Assembly (NCBI GenBank): GCA_964624795.1
Contig: CAZUZS010000029.1
Coordinates: 1 to 53,011, forward strand
Direction: 5' to 3'
DNA: 53,011 nucleotides
DNA from: CAZUZS01 sp964624795
GTDB taxonomy: Bacteria > Calditrichota > Calditrichia > RBG-13-44-9
In this document: one piece after another, positions 27,942 to 36,863 of the stretch
Position numbering within the stretch: the first letter of the stretch is position 1
Layout: each line of letters begins with the position of its first letter
Notes under the pieces: model-generated
Database searches by the model: none
Told to the model about the DNA's origin: nothing
What the model saw: the letters and a program-made list of their open reading frames with translations, nothing else
Position numbers and translations under genes: made by a program

Positions 27942-29186
27942 ATGCGTGTTGAAATAATTTCCATCGGAAATGAGCTGCTGAACGGCAGCACTGTGAACAG
28001 CAACGCCGCTTACATGTGCAAACGGCTTCATGAAACCGGAATCACCACGGACCGCGTTGTTGCGATTGGAGATAGCCCGGATGCAATTCGAGAAGCGCTG
28101 AAAGTGGCGCTTGGCAGATCCGATGTGATTCTGACTACCGGCGGTCTGGGGCCGACCCCCGATGATATTACCAAAGAGGTCATCGCAGAATTTTTCGGAC
28201 AGAAACTGGTGTTTGACGAAGAGATTTACCGGGAAATCCAGGAGCGGTTCGCGAAGCGCGGCATCCGCCTGCCGGAGGTTAACCGTGCCCAGGCTTATGT
28301 GCCCGAAAACTGTCAGCTTATTCCCAACCCGGCTGGCACGGCGCGGGGGCTTCTGTTTCGTCCGGGAGACAAGATAGTGATCGCAATGCCCGGTGTTCCG
28401 ATGGAAATGAAGGCCATGATGGAACAGACAGTGCTCGGCTTGCTGGCAGAAAAGTGCCCGACCTGCCAGGTTAAGGTCGATTTATTCCGGACCACCGGCA
28501 TAGCGGAATCTACCATTTACCAGAGGATCAAAGAGCGGCTTCCGGATTTTTCCACCTACGAGCTCGCCTTCCTGCCAAAATACGCGGGCGTGGATCTGCG
28601 AATCGTCCGCAAAGCTGAAGACATTCATAACCGGGAAAAATTTGAGGATTTTAAAAAGCTCTTGTTTTCCACAATTGGTGAATATATATATACTACGAAA
28701 GACAAGGATCTGGCAGCCGTGATTGGCGGCCTGTTGAGGGAAAAGGGATTCTCGATAGCGGTTTCCGAGAGCCTGACCGGCGGCCTCGTAGGCGATAAAC
28801 TGACCAATGTTCCGGGGAGCTCCGATTATTTTATGGGGGGCGTTGTGGCTTACAGCAATACCGCCAAACATGAACTTCTGGGAGTTTTGGAAAAATCGCT
28901 GGAAGAGTACGGAGCGGTGAGCGATCCAGTTGCAGGGGAGATGGCGGCAGGTGTGCGCAGGAAATTCAATACGAGCATTGGCCTGTCCACCACCGGCATT
29001 GCCGGACCGACCGGCGCCACCGAAACCAAACCGGTTGGGCTGGTTTTTATAGGATTGGCCTTTGAAGAAAAAGTTATGGCAAAGAAGTTTCAATTCGGGC
29101 CGGACCGTTTTGTCAACAAGCAGAGGTCCGCACAGGCGGCTCTCGATCTGGTACGTCGGGCAATCCTGGGGCTGCCTGTTAAATAG
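27942..29186 (+). CDS. cinA: CinA family protein (NMN deamidase / competence-damage protein)
   Basis: 414 residues with GGAAGGA before the ATG, full length for two-domain CinA. The N-terminal molybdopterin-binding-like (COG1058) domain has ISIGNELLNGSTVNSN (about 6-21) and TTGGLGPTPDD. The C-terminal PncC-type domain (about 250-414) has VSESLTGGLVGDKLTNVPGSS, TGIAGPTG and KPVGLVFIG, typical of nicotinamide-mononucleotide amidohydrolases. The family recycles NMN and pyridine nucleotides. It opens the block cinA-thpR-recA-recX; cinA-recA linkage is common in bacteria. Confidence 0.95.
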   Translation: MRVEIISIGNELLNGSTVNSNAAYMCKRLHETGITTDRVVAIGDSPDAIREALKVALGRSDVILTTGGLGPTPDDITKEVIAEFFGQKLVFDEEIYREIQERFAKRGIRLPEVNRAQAYVPENCQLIPNPAGTARGLLFRPGDKIVIAMPGVPMEMKAMMEQTVLGLLAEKCPTCQVKVDLFRTTGIAESTIYQRIKERLPDFSTYELAFLPKYAGVDLRIVRKAEDIHNREKFEDFKKLLFSTIGEYIYTTKDKDLAAVIGGLLREKGFSIAVSESLTGGLVGDKLTNVPGSSDYFMGGVVAYSNTAKHELLGVLEKSLEEYGAVSDPVAGEMAAGVRRKFNTSIGLSTTGIAGPTGATETKPVGLVFIGLAFEEKVMAKKFQFGPDRFVNKQRSAQAALDLVRRAILGLPVK

Positions 29187-29200
29187 CAGGAAAATCACGC

Positions 29201-29767
29201 ATGGAGAAAATCAGGACATTCATTGCCATCCCGCTGCCGCGGGAAATTATTGATGAATTGCGGAAGCTGGTCGACAACATGCGACGAGTCTCCCGCGAGG
29301 TGAAGTGGGTGAAGCCCGAGTCCATTCACCTTACCCTGAAATTCCTGGGCGGTTTAACGTCGGAAGAATTGGAGGAAGTGTTTGCGGGAGTGGAAGAAAT
29401 TCTACCGGTCGCGGAGGGGGTTGGGGAGTTGACTATCGGCGGGCTGGGTGCTTTTCCCAACATGAAACGTCCCCGTGTTTTGTGGGTTGGTGTAAAAGGA
29501 GAGGGACTGGAATCTCTCAAAAATTTGCAGAATCGCATTGAAAATAGCCTGGCGCAGAAAGGATTTCCCAAAGAGGATCGCAAATTTTCCCCGCACCTGA
29601 CGGTGGGCAGAATAAAAATTGCCGGGCAGTTGGAGAAGCTTCTCAATGCTTTTATCAGCTATCAATTTCCGGCAATGAATTTTACCCCGAATCGCATCGA
29701 GATAATGCGCAGCGATTTAAAACCGTCCGGTGCCGTTTATTCGGTGCAGAAATCCTGCAAATTGTAG
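29201..29767 (+). CDS. thpR: RNA 2',3'-cyclic phosphodiesterase (2H family)
   Basis: 188 residues starting 14 nt after cinA, so probably co-transcribed. The two HxTx catalytic motifs of the 2H phosphoesterase fold are His43 (IHLTLKFLG) and His132 (PHLTVGRIK), spaced as in LigT/ThpR. The N-terminus MEKIRTFIAIPLP is typical. The family opens 2',3'-cyclic phosphates on RNA ends in vitro; the cellular substrate is not settled. A cinA-thpR-recA arrangement is seen in several phyla. Confidence 0.95.
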   Translation: MEKIRTFIAIPLPREIIDELRKLVDNMRRVSREVKWVKPESIHLTLKFLGGLTSEELEEVFAGVEEILPVAEGVGELTIGGLGAFPNMKRPRVLWVGVKGEGLESLKNLQNRIENSLAQKGFPKEDRKFSPHLTVGRIKIAGQLEKLLNAFISYQFPAMNFTPNRIEIMRSDLKPSGAVYSVQKSCKL

Positions 29768-29769
29768 CT

Positions 29770-29810
29770 CCGGGAAGAAGGAATTTTCCTGGCCCGGAAC
29801 AGATTTTTGA
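29770..29810 (+). terminator. Possible intrinsic terminator between thpR and recA
   Basis: A hairpin with outer arms CCGGG/CCCGG (29770-29774, 29793-29797) and inner arms AGGAA/TTCCT starts right after the thpR stop and is followed by ATTTTT. If active it would partly uncouple recA from cinA-thpR. The internal mismatches make it uncertain. Confidence 0.4.
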
Positions 29811-29951
29811 AAAACGAAATTATGACTTTGCACAAGATTCAAAACCTGATGAATTTTCACATCAAAACCGGAGCATGGACCTCAAAGATAAGATTCGGCA
29901 ATTATCCATATCATGAAATCACCGGCAATCTGATGGGGATCAGTTTCAAAT

Positions 29952-29964
29952 CTGGATAATCCAG
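29952..29964. promoter_or_regulatory. 13-bp palindrome upstream of recA
   Basis: CTGGATAATCCAG is a perfect palindrome (6-bp arms around one base), 68 bp before the recA ATG. It matches neither the E. coli (CTGT-N8-ACAG) nor the Gram-positive (GAAC-N4-GTTC) LexA box. No lexA gene is in the window. It is a candidate operator only. Confidence 0.3.
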
Positions 29965-30032
29965 TAAATCCTGTCAGAAAAAGCAAGATAGCGAAAAATA
30001 GAAAACAGAACTAAATATTGAAAGAGGAGCTT

Positions 30033-31106
30033 ATGGCGGATCAGAAAGAAGAAAAACAGAAAGCGCTGGGTTTGGCTATGGCGCAGATCGAGCGCCAGTT
30101 TGGGAAGGGGTCCATAATGCGTTTGGGCGACCGGGTGAAAATCAATGTAGATATCATTCCTACCGGTTCCATTTCGCTGGATTACGCCCTGGGAATTGGC
30201 GGCATACCCCGCGGCCGGATCATTGAGATTTACGGGCCGGAATCTTCCGGAAAAACAACCCTGGCCCTGCACATCATCGCGGAAGCGCAGAAGCTGGGCG
30301 GGCTGGCGGCGTTTGTGGATGCCGAACATGCCATGGATCCCACTTATGCGCGGCGGTTGGGTGTAGACACCATAAATCTGCTGGTCTCGCAGCCGGACAC
30401 CGGCGAGCAGGCGCTGGAGATTGTCGAAACACTAGTACGCAGCGGGGCAATTGATGTGGTAGTAATCGACTCGGTGGCGGCGCTGGTTCCGCGTGCCGAA
30501 CTGGAAGGCGAGATGGGCGATTCACATATGGGTTTGCAGGCGCGGCTGATGTCGCAGGCACTGCGCAAACTTACCGCCACTGTGAGCAAATCCAACACCT
30601 CAGTGATCTTCATTAACCAGTTACGGGAAAAGATCGGTGTGATGTTTGGCAACCCGGAAACCACTACCGGCGGCCGGGCGCTGAAATTCTATACTTCCAT
30701 TCGGCTAGACATCCGAAGAATCGCATCCATTAAAGATACCGAGAATACGATTGGCAACCGCACCCGGGTGAAAGTGGTGAAGAACAAGCTGGCCCCGCCC
30801 TTCCGCGAGTGTGAGTTTGATATCATGTACAACGAAGGAATTTCCAAACAGGGCGATTTGCTGGACCTGGCGGCCCGGCTGAATATCGTTCAGAAAAGCG
30901 GTACCTGGTACTCTTTCGGCGAGGAACGCCTGGGGCAAGGGCGCGAAAATGTCAAAAATTTTCTGAGGGAAAATGGTGATTTCAGCGGCAAAATTGAGAC
31001 TTTGGTGCGCCAGAAACTGGGGATGATACCGGGAGAAGAGGAGAAGCCTGCGGATGATAAATCCAAAGCGGCGGCTTCTTCAGATAGTAAAGTTACCGGC
31101 AAGTAA
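30033..31106 (+). CDS. recA: Recombinase RecA
   Basis: 357 residues. ATG 30033 is chosen because the AAAGAGGAG site at 30021-30029 lies just before it and would be inside the coding region if the TTG at 30018 were used. RecA forms filaments on single-stranded DNA, drives strand exchange and triggers SOS cleavage. Walker A GPESSGKTT is at about 68-76, Walker B VVVIDSVAAL follows, and the loop-1/loop-2 regions (GEMGDSHMGLQARLMSQ; INQLREKIGVMFGNPETTTGG) are intact. The C-terminus is acidic and then Lys/Ser-rich, as usual. recX follows downstream. Confidence 0.98.
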   Translation: MADQKEEKQKALGLAMAQIERQFGKGSIMRLGDRVKINVDIIPTGSISLDYALGIGGIPRGRIIEIYGPESSGKTTLALHIIAEAQKLGGLAAFVDAEHAMDPTYARRLGVDTINLLVSQPDTGEQALEIVETLVRSGAIDVVVIDSVAALVPRAELEGEMGDSHMGLQARLMSQALRKLTATVSKSNTSVIFINQLREKIGVMFGNPETTTGGRALKFYTSIRLDIRRIASIKDTENTIGNRTRVKVVKNKLAPPFRECEFDIMYNEGISKQGDLLDLAARLNIVQKSGTWYSFGEERLGQGRENVKNFLRENGDFSGKIETLVRQKLGMIPGEEEKPADDKSKAAASSDSKVTGK

Positions 31107-31126
31107 CGCCGGCCGGTCTGCCGCCC

Positions 31127-31148
31127 GTAATTCCGGCCGCCGGCCGGA
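31127..31148. repeat. REP-like hairpin, copy 1 (recA-recX gap)
   Basis: The 22-bp unit contains TCCGGCCG-C-CGGCCGGA, a perfect 8-bp stem. It is repeated 70 bp downstream with three differences, one pair of which is compensatory. No T run follows, so it is not a standard terminator. Confidence 0.6.
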
Positions 31149-31196
31149 GAAGGAGTACTGCCACATTCGGCAGTTGGAAAAATCCACTATTGCAGC

Positions 31197-31218
31197 GTAA
31201 TTCCGGTCGCTGACCGGA
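31197..31218. repeat. REP-like hairpin, copy 2 (recA-recX gap)
   Basis: Second copy of the 22-bp unit, containing TCCGGTC-GCT-GACCGGA. The C-to-T change in the left arm is matched by G-to-A in the right arm relative to copy 1, which keeps the stem. The copies begin exactly 70 bp apart. They could slow transcription from recA into recX, or be members of a dispersed family. Confidence 0.6.
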
Positions 31219-31342
31219 CGGAAAATGCGAATGCACATCTACATCTGAACCTGGTGCAAGCGGATTCGCCAACCGGCGATTTGCACGGGATTAAATGTGC
31301 TTTGCAGATCCAAATCAGGTCAGTTGATTCAGATTTAATAAG

Positions 31343-31972
31343 ATGCCAAAAATTCTTCACATGCACATGCGGCGCGGCCGCCCGGAACGATTCGTCGTGC
31401 AATTGGAAGACGAACAGGAATTGGTACTGACTCCCGAAATCGTGCTGAAACACAGCATTGCCCCTGAGAAAGAATTCAGCGACGAAGAATTCCTGCTGAT
31501 CTTAAATGAGGATAATTTGCGGCAGGCCAAAGACCAGGCTATGCGCTACCTTGCGATCCGGCCGCACAGCAGGTTGGAACTGGTCCGCAAAATGCGCGAA
31601 AAAGGCTACCGTTACGAGATCATAAACCAGACATTGGACGACCTGGAGAAGCTGGACCTTGTGAACGATGCGCAATTTGCCGGGCAATTCGCCCGGAACG
31701 AGCTGCTTTTAAGGCCGGTGAGCAAAATGCTGTTGGGGCAGAAACTGGCTGCCCGCGGAATTCCCAGGGAAATCCGCGAACCGCTTCTGGCCGAGCTCCT
31801 TCCGTCCGGCAAGGAGTTGCAGATTGTCAAAAAGTTATCGGAGAAATTTATTAAAAGTAACTCCCGCTACAGCGGTAAAAAATTGAAGGAAAAGCTGGTC
31901 CGCTACCTGCAGGGGAAGGGATTTACCTGGGAGCATATTCAAACGGTGATCGGCGGGATTAAAGATGATTAG
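31343..31972 (+). CDS. recX: Regulatory protein RecX
   Basis: 209 residues and largely helical, as expected for RecX, which binds RecA filaments and inhibits recombinase activity. Family-typical segments include RYLAIRPHSRLELVRKMREKGY (about 67-88), LDDLEKLDLVNDAQFAGQFAR and the C-terminal RYLQGKGFTWEHIQTVI. The N-terminal about 55 residues form a short beta-rich extension seen in longer RecX proteins. The ribosome-binding site is weak. It lies 236 bp after recA, across two hairpins, so its expression is likely lower than that of recA. Confidence 0.93.
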   Translation: MPKILHMHMRRGRPERFVVQLEDEQELVLTPEIVLKHSIAPEKEFSDEEFLLILNEDNLRQAKDQAMRYLAIRPHSRLELVRKMREKGYRYEIINQTLDDLEKLDLVNDAQFAGQFARNELLLRPVSKMLLGQKLAARGIPREIREPLLAELLPSGKELQIVKKLSEKFIKSNSRYSGKKLKEKLVRYLQGKGFTWEHIQTVIGGIKDD

Positions 31973-32112
31973 CCGCCGCCCTGGTCGGATCAATTTTTAA
32001 AAAAGAGTAATTTATGGAGAAAGGTATTTGGAAAGAGATTGGGCAACGTGCAGTAATTTTAAAAACAAGCAATCAGAAACCTTATTTTTTTCATATAAAC
32101 CTTAATAGTTAG

Positions 32113-32431
32113 CGAACCACCCAAACCCGCAAACTTTATTAGCTTATTTTCTGTTGTGAAAATCGGACCTGATGTGGTCTCTGATTTTTCAAGGTTAATC
32201 CATTTATTCTGCGATTCGATATTTGACCAACAAAAGTCTGAGTGTGCTGAGTAATTATAAAAAATAAAAAGAGGCTTCCTACAATGAAAGCCTCTTTCGC
32301 GTTTTGTTTGTGCCGAATCTTGTTTCCGTGGTTTTATTCCCAAGGAAGACAAAAGGCGGATTCGGGCAAATTTGCTTTCTATTTCCTGAAATTTGTCTGC
32401 TTGGGGAATTCCCGACGCGGCAAAATTTCGT
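32113..32431. other. Convergent intergenic region with terminator
   Basis: The stretch between recX (plus) and the Omp28-like gene (minus) holds a terminator at 32254-32297 and otherwise AT-rich sequence. Just before it, a 32-codon open frame (32014-32112) has an AAGAG site but no recognisable relatives. No credible gene was seen. Confidence 0.45.
32254..32297 (-). terminator. Intrinsic terminator of the Omp28-like gene
   Basis: A perfect 10-bp stem AAAGAGGCTT/AAGCCTCTTT (32268-32277 and 32288-32297) with a 10-nt loop is followed on the minus strand by a T-rich tract. On the plus strand the tail is less T-rich, so recX is served less well. Confidence 0.75.
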
Positions 32432-34510
32432 TTACTTCAAATACAGCATTTTCTTCTGCAATGTGCTATGTTCGGTTCGCAGCCGGTAGAAATAGACTCC
32501 GGATGCTACCGGGGCACCGTACTGGTTTGTCCCATTCCAGGTTACCTGGTGCGGACCGGCCTGCTGATGACCATTCACCAAAACAGTTACCTTTTCACCC
32601 AGAGTATTGAAAACAGCAAGCTCGACATTTTCCGCCGCGGGCAGGTTGAATTGGATCGCAGTCGACGGATTGAAAGGATTAGGATAATTCTGGGCAAGCC
32701 TAAGATGAGTAATGACTTGCGGCCTGGAATTAATGCCGGTGAGCACGTTCTCGAGTGAGTAAGAAAAAGTCTGCCACTGAGTGCCGGTGGGAACAAACGG
32801 GTTAGTTGTATTGGGAGCCGTAGCCAGGTCCGCACCGGACTTATCAAATATGGTGTAAGGGAAAGTCTGGCCGCCATCGGTGGAAAGCAGAACAATCAGG
32901 CGGTCGGTGTAACCCGGGTACATCGCATAGGCATAGTCGAATTTTAAGGTATCAGTTGGCTCCAGGCCAATAAACGGGCGCGTGAAAAGAGTGTCCTGCT
33001 CGCCTTGTGAACCGTAAGAATAGAAGTCCATGAAGATCGATTTTGAGCCGCCGAACGATGGACCGTTGGCGCCGGAGTATTGCGCAAAAGTGATGCTTTG
33101 GTCCGGATTGGACAGGCGCCAGCCGGCCGGTGGAAAGGCACTTTCGAATAGCTCATAATTGAAACCACTCTCGATCTCATTCCCGCCATGCAATTTTTCG
33201 AGCGGTTTGGCGCTGATCGGTGCCTCAGCAAAGCTTCGATCTTTTTTGTTCAGGCTGGAAATCGGCGTGCTCTGAGACTTGGCAGCGAGGACAACATCTC
33301 TTCCTTTGCCGCAATTCACCACTTCGCGATTGGCATCATTTTGTACAAATGCGGCGGTGTAAATCATGGAGTCTACCCAGGTGGTCGTATCGATGTGATA
33401 TTTGTAAACAAAATCGTATGCGCCGGGAGCGGTTGGAATCGGTACCCCGGCTGAAGTGGGATAAGAATGGCGAAATACATCATAAAAGGTCGTTTCGCCA
33501 TTGGATCCCGGAGGTGTAGTGTATTCAACCACTCTTTCGACCGCGCTTACCCGCAGATAATAATCGCCGGCTTTCATTGGAGCAACAATCTCAAGGTGAA
33601 TATCGGATTGCACCGAATCGCCCGGCATATGGGTATCGGTCACGGAGAGTGTGAGGGGGGTTCCGATTGCCATCCTGCCATTGAATGCATTGGTAAGGCT
33701 GCCGGCTGTGGTATATGGATAGACGGGATTTGATACACCATCCATAATCACCGTCGGGACAGCGTTTACACCATAATAGTAACGGCGGTCGTAAGATTGC
33801 GTTGTGTTGTACAGATACATGGGATCGTTGCCGGGTGATGGCCAGCCGACGTGGTATTTGATGGCAACCAGGGAATCGAACTGTGATGTAATGAAAGCGT
33901 CTACCGCCGGATTATTGCTGGCGCATGGGCCGCACGTGGCGCTGGTCCACTCTTCTACCAACACATTTCGTTGCATGCCGGGAAAGATGGCCGAATACTG
34001 GTGCAACGTATCGTTGGCCGCATTTTGATCGCCGGAAAGTGTCGTATACACCGAGATATTGATGGAATTTCCGGGTGTTATCTGGAGATCATCAAAGCTC
34101 ACTTCTACAGCTTGCCCCTGGTTCAGCGAGCTGATGGTGCGGGTGCTGGAATATGCGCCGGGCATCACTTCCAAAATGACATCGAACGGGGACGAGACAT
34201 CATTTCTTCCGACGTTTGCAACGGTAATATTGGGTGCAACAGTGAACGGATCGGCCCCAATGGCATAACTGGTGTCGGCAGGGATATTGTTCACAGCACC
34301 TGCCGCGACGTCAATATCGAATTGATTCCCCAGCGTTACATTATCGATATACAGATTGTTGCTGTAACCATTTACGCTGATAAACGCCGCTACGACACCA
34401 TTTGTTTTCAGGTTGTTTAGTTTTGCTGCAGTAGCAGCGTCCCCACTTTTTCCCTGCACCAGGCAGAGAAAGATAAATAAGAATGAGATAGTTAGTAAAA
34501 CCTTGGACAT
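32432..34510 (-). CDS. Omp28-like secreted protein with CGPC motif and sorting tail
   Basis: 692 residues from ATG 34510. GGAGG at about 34518-34522 lies 8 nt upstream and shows that the in-frame ATG at 34523-34525 is part of the ribosome-binding site region, not the start. A signal peptide (about 1-20) is followed by a CARDB-like domain (about 60-170). The Omp28-like domain (from about 180) has a thioredoxin-type CGPC (Cys193, Cys196) in EEWTSATCGPCASNNP and NAVPTVIMDG. A jelly-roll-like domain follows (about 450-600), and then a sorting tail (NYPNPFNPSTAIQF ... GVYFYRL ... KKMLYLK). Redox activity is plausible from the CGPC but unproven. Confidence 0.88.
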   Translation of the reverse strand: MSKVLLTISFLFIFLCLVQGKSGDAATAAKLNNLKTNGVVAAFISVNGYSNNLYIDNVTLGNQFDIDVAAGAVNNIPADTSYAIGADPFTVAPNITVANVGRNDVSSPFDVILEVMPGAYSSTRTISSLNQGQAVEVSFDDLQITPGNSINISVYTTLSGDQNAANDTLHQYSAIFPGMQRNVLVEEWTSATCGPCASNNPAVDAFITSQFDSLVAIKYHVGWPSPGNDPMYLYNTTQSYDRRYYYGVNAVPTVIMDGVSNPVYPYTTAGSLTNAFNGRMAIGTPLTLSVTDTHMPGDSVQSDIHLEIVAPMKAGDYYLRVSAVERVVEYTTPPGSNGETTFYDVFRHSYPTSAGVPIPTAPGAYDFVYKYHIDTTTWVDSMIYTAAFVQNDANREVVNCGKGRDVVLAAKSQSTPISSLNKKDRSFAEAPISAKPLEKLHGGNEIESGFNYELFESAFPPAGWRLSNPDQSITFAQYSGANGPSFGGSKSIFMDFYSYGSQGEQDTLFTRPFIGLEPTDTLKFDYAYAMYPGYTDRLIVLLSTDGGQTFPYTIFDKSGADLATAPNTTNPFVPTGTQWQTFSYSLENVLTGINSRPQVITHLRLAQNYPNPFNPSTAIQFNLPAAENVELAVFNTLGEKVTVLVNGHQQAGPHQVTWNGTNQYGAPVASGVYFYRLRTEHSTLQKKMLYLK

Positions 34511-34601
34511 AAAAAAAACCTCCATTTGGATTAATAATTAAAATATCCTGGAGCAGCAAATATTTCCAAAAAATGAAAATTGCTGCCGCTGTTAGTTTCG
34601 A

Positions 34602-34641
34602 TCAGGACTATCATTTGTAAATGATATATTCTGGTCAGGAC
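34602..34641. promoter_or_regulatory. Palindrome flanked by TCAGGAC direct repeats
   Basis: A 16-bp palindrome, ATCATTT-GT-AAATGAT (34610-34625), is flanked by direct repeats TCAGGAC at 34602-34608 and 34635-34641, spaced 33 bp apart. It lies about 100 bp upstream of the Omp28-like gene and just past the end of the antiporter gene. It looks like a dimeric-regulator site, but no partner is known. Confidence 0.35.
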
Positions 34642-34672
34642 GATTGTTAATTTAAAAGGAGAGAGCAAAAAG

Positions 34673-36631
34673 TCAAGAAGTTTTTTTCCCCAGGAAACGA
34701 ACCAGTAAAAAGATCACTGCAGCCCCAATCCCCAGAACCCACCAATCGCTGAGACCAAAGCCCACCGGCAGATAGCCGAAGAAAGATGCCACCAGCCCGG
34801 CAGCGATGGCATAAGGCAGTTGGGTGCGCACATGATCGATATGATCGGCGCCGGAGGCCATTGATGACATAATAGTGGTGTCCGAAATGGGGGAGCAGTG
34901 GTCGCCAAAAGTGGCTCCCGCCAGGACCGATGCAGTTGTGCTGAGCATCAGAATGGTGGCATGTTCGGCACTGATTCCGGCATGTGCCTGCGGAAATTTG
35001 AAAGCCAGTGGAATGGCGATCGGCATCAGGATGGCCATGGTGCCCCAGGAAGTTCCGGTGGCAAAACTGACCGTTGCGGCGGTAATGAAAGTAATGAACG
35101 GCAGCCAGTGTGGCGTCAGAAACTGTCGTGTCAGGTGGATGACGTAATCTGCTGTAAACAACTCCTGGCAAATGTTGCCAATGGCCCAGGCGCTGGTCAG
35201 AATAATGGCCGCCATCACCATGGAACGGATGCCTTTTACCCACGCTTCCAGCGCCGCCTGCAGCGAGAGCAGCCGCTGGCTGATAGCCAGAATAATTGCT
35301 GCGATGGAGCCCAGGAAAGAGGCCCACATTAAAACAGCAAATGAATCCGCATTTCCCACGATCAGGCTGACATAATGGATAAAGCCTTCTCCCCTGAGGA
35401 TGCTCTGCGATTGATCGAGGTTGTGGTAGCCGGAGTAGACCAGGCCGACCCCGACGGTAAGGATGACGACGCCAATCGGAATAAGCGCGTTGAACCAGCG
35501 GCGTGGCGTGTCGGCGTCCGCTACAGAATCAGTGTCGGTTAGGTCAGCCAGCGGCATGGCTCCTTCCCGAAGCACCGCCCCGGTACGCCGGGCTCGGATT
35601 TCCGCGCCATACATGCTGCCAAAATCGCGCATCAGCAGCGCAATGAAAAAGCCGAACAGCAATGTATAAATAGGATAAAAATTAAATGGAATGGTTTTGA
35701 TAAACGTGATGTAGGCATTGTCCGTCACGCCCAAAGCGCTGAACGACTGGTTGATAAGGCTGATCTCGTAGCCGATCCAGGTAGAGATGATGGCGATATT
35801 GGCGACCGGGGCTGCGGTGGAATCTACCAGGTAGGACAATTTTTCTCGGCTGATTCTCAGCTTGTCGGCCAATGGCCGCATGGTGTTACCGACGATCAGG
35901 GTGTTGGCATAATCGTCAAAAAAAATCAGCACGCCCATAGCCCAGGTGGCCAGTTGACCAAGCCGCGGCGTTTTTGCATAGGTGGAAATCTTTTCGACAA
36001 TACCCTGCATCCCGCCGGAGCGGGTGATTACTCCTACCATTCCCCCCAAAACAAGGCTAAAGATGAGGATGGAAATGCGGTCAGGCGTCGCCAGTGCGTT
36101 CACCACATATTCGTCCAGGGTATGTAGGAATCCCTGAATTGGGTTGAAATTGTAGATAAAAGTGACCCCCAGCCAGATGCCGGAAAACAGCGCCACGATA
36201 ACCTGCCGGGAGATGAGCGCCAGGGCGATAGCCAGCAGCGGTGGCAAAATGCTAAGGATTGGCGGGAGGGCCCGGGTTTTCACATCCCGGGAATAATCGG
36301 CTGCCCGGATCTCCAGTGTGCTGGTCCCGTTCCGGCTTACTTCTATGCCCGAAATGTTGATTGTCTTTGGATGGGCAGGATCGATCAATGTTGATCCGGC
36401 AGCTAACTCCGTACCCGAGATCTTATCCACCACCCTGTATTTTATCTGTTCTCCTGCATGTTCATGGTAAAAAAGCGGGGCAGGGATGATCTCCATTTTA
36501 AAACCGATGTCATTCAGCACAATCCGGGGGATTTTCACCGAAAAAGGAGCTTGCTCACCGGCCGTTGCCGGTTGGACTGCAACCGCAAAGAACAGAAGAA
36601 ATATGAATATTGCCCTGTAGCATGATCTCAT
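34673..36631 (-). CDS. NhaC-family Na+/H+ antiporter with N-terminal exported domain
   Basis: 652 residues from ATG 36631; the TTG eight codons upstream is less likely. The membrane core (from about 120) has NhaC hallmarks: VLIFFDDYANTLIVGNTMRPL, DSTAAPVANIAI, FATGTSWGTMAILMP and GATFGDHCSPISDTTIMSS, with about 11-12 helices. These antiporters exchange cytoplasmic Na+ (or a carboxylate) for H+. Unusually, the N-terminus is a signal-peptide-like segment (about 1-25, ending PATAG) followed by an Ig-like beta domain of about 95 residues (PFSVKIPRIVLNDIGFKMEI onward). A signal or membrane anchor would place this domain outside. NhaC proteins are usually about 450-500 residues without it. Confidence 0.9.
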   Translation of the reverse strand: MRSCYRAIFIFLLFFAVAVQPATAGEQAPFSVKIPRIVLNDIGFKMEIIPAPLFYHEHAGEQIKYRVVDKISGTELAAGSTLIDPAHPKTINISGIEVSRNGTSTLEIRAADYSRDVKTRALPPILSILPPLLAIALALISRQVIVALFSGIWLGVTFIYNFNPIQGFLHTLDEYVVNALATPDRISILIFSLVLGGMVGVITRSGGMQGIVEKISTYAKTPRLGQLATWAMGVLIFFDDYANTLIVGNTMRPLADKLRISREKLSYLVDSTAAPVANIAIISTWIGYEISLINQSFSALGVTDNAYITFIKTIPFNFYPIYTLLFGFFIALLMRDFGSMYGAEIRARRTGAVLREGAMPLADLTDTDSVADADTPRRWFNALIPIGVVILTVGVGLVYSGYHNLDQSQSILRGEGFIHYVSLIVGNADSFAVLMWASFLGSIAAIILAISQRLLSLQAALEAWVKGIRSMVMAAIILTSAWAIGNICQELFTADYVIHLTRQFLTPHWLPFITFITAATVSFATGTSWGTMAILMPIAIPLAFKFPQAHAGISAEHATILMLSTTASVLAGATFGDHCSPISDTTIMSSMASGADHIDHVRTQLPYAIAAGLVASFFGYLPVGFGLSDWWVLGIGAAVIFLLVRFLGKKTS

Positions 36632-36863
36632 ACGGTCCCAAAATAATAACCGCAAACCGAAAAGTAAAGAACGCAGACAAATTTTGAGGGGACGTAATTA
36701 TTGCCAGCATGATTACGATTAAGATTAGGATTAAGAGGAGGAGAGATTCACCTTTCACATTTGACGTCTCACGTTTAGCATTTTACTTTAAACTTTTTTC
36801 TTGCCATTGGCATAATGCTTTAGGGATATTAGTATAAATCGATGAAAGACTGTGCAGGATAAA

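Noticed and set aside
29822..29959. 45-codon frame between thpR and recA
   Set aside because: No ribosome-binding site, overlaps the candidate control region, and length is within chance.
29768..30032. Search for a canonical LexA box before recA
   Set aside because: Neither CTGT-N8-ACAG nor GAAC-N4-GTTC is present; only an unrelated 13-bp palindrome was found.
32014..32112. 32-codon frame after recX
   Set aside because: It has an AAGAG site, but is too short to judge and shows no relatives. It could be a gene remnant.
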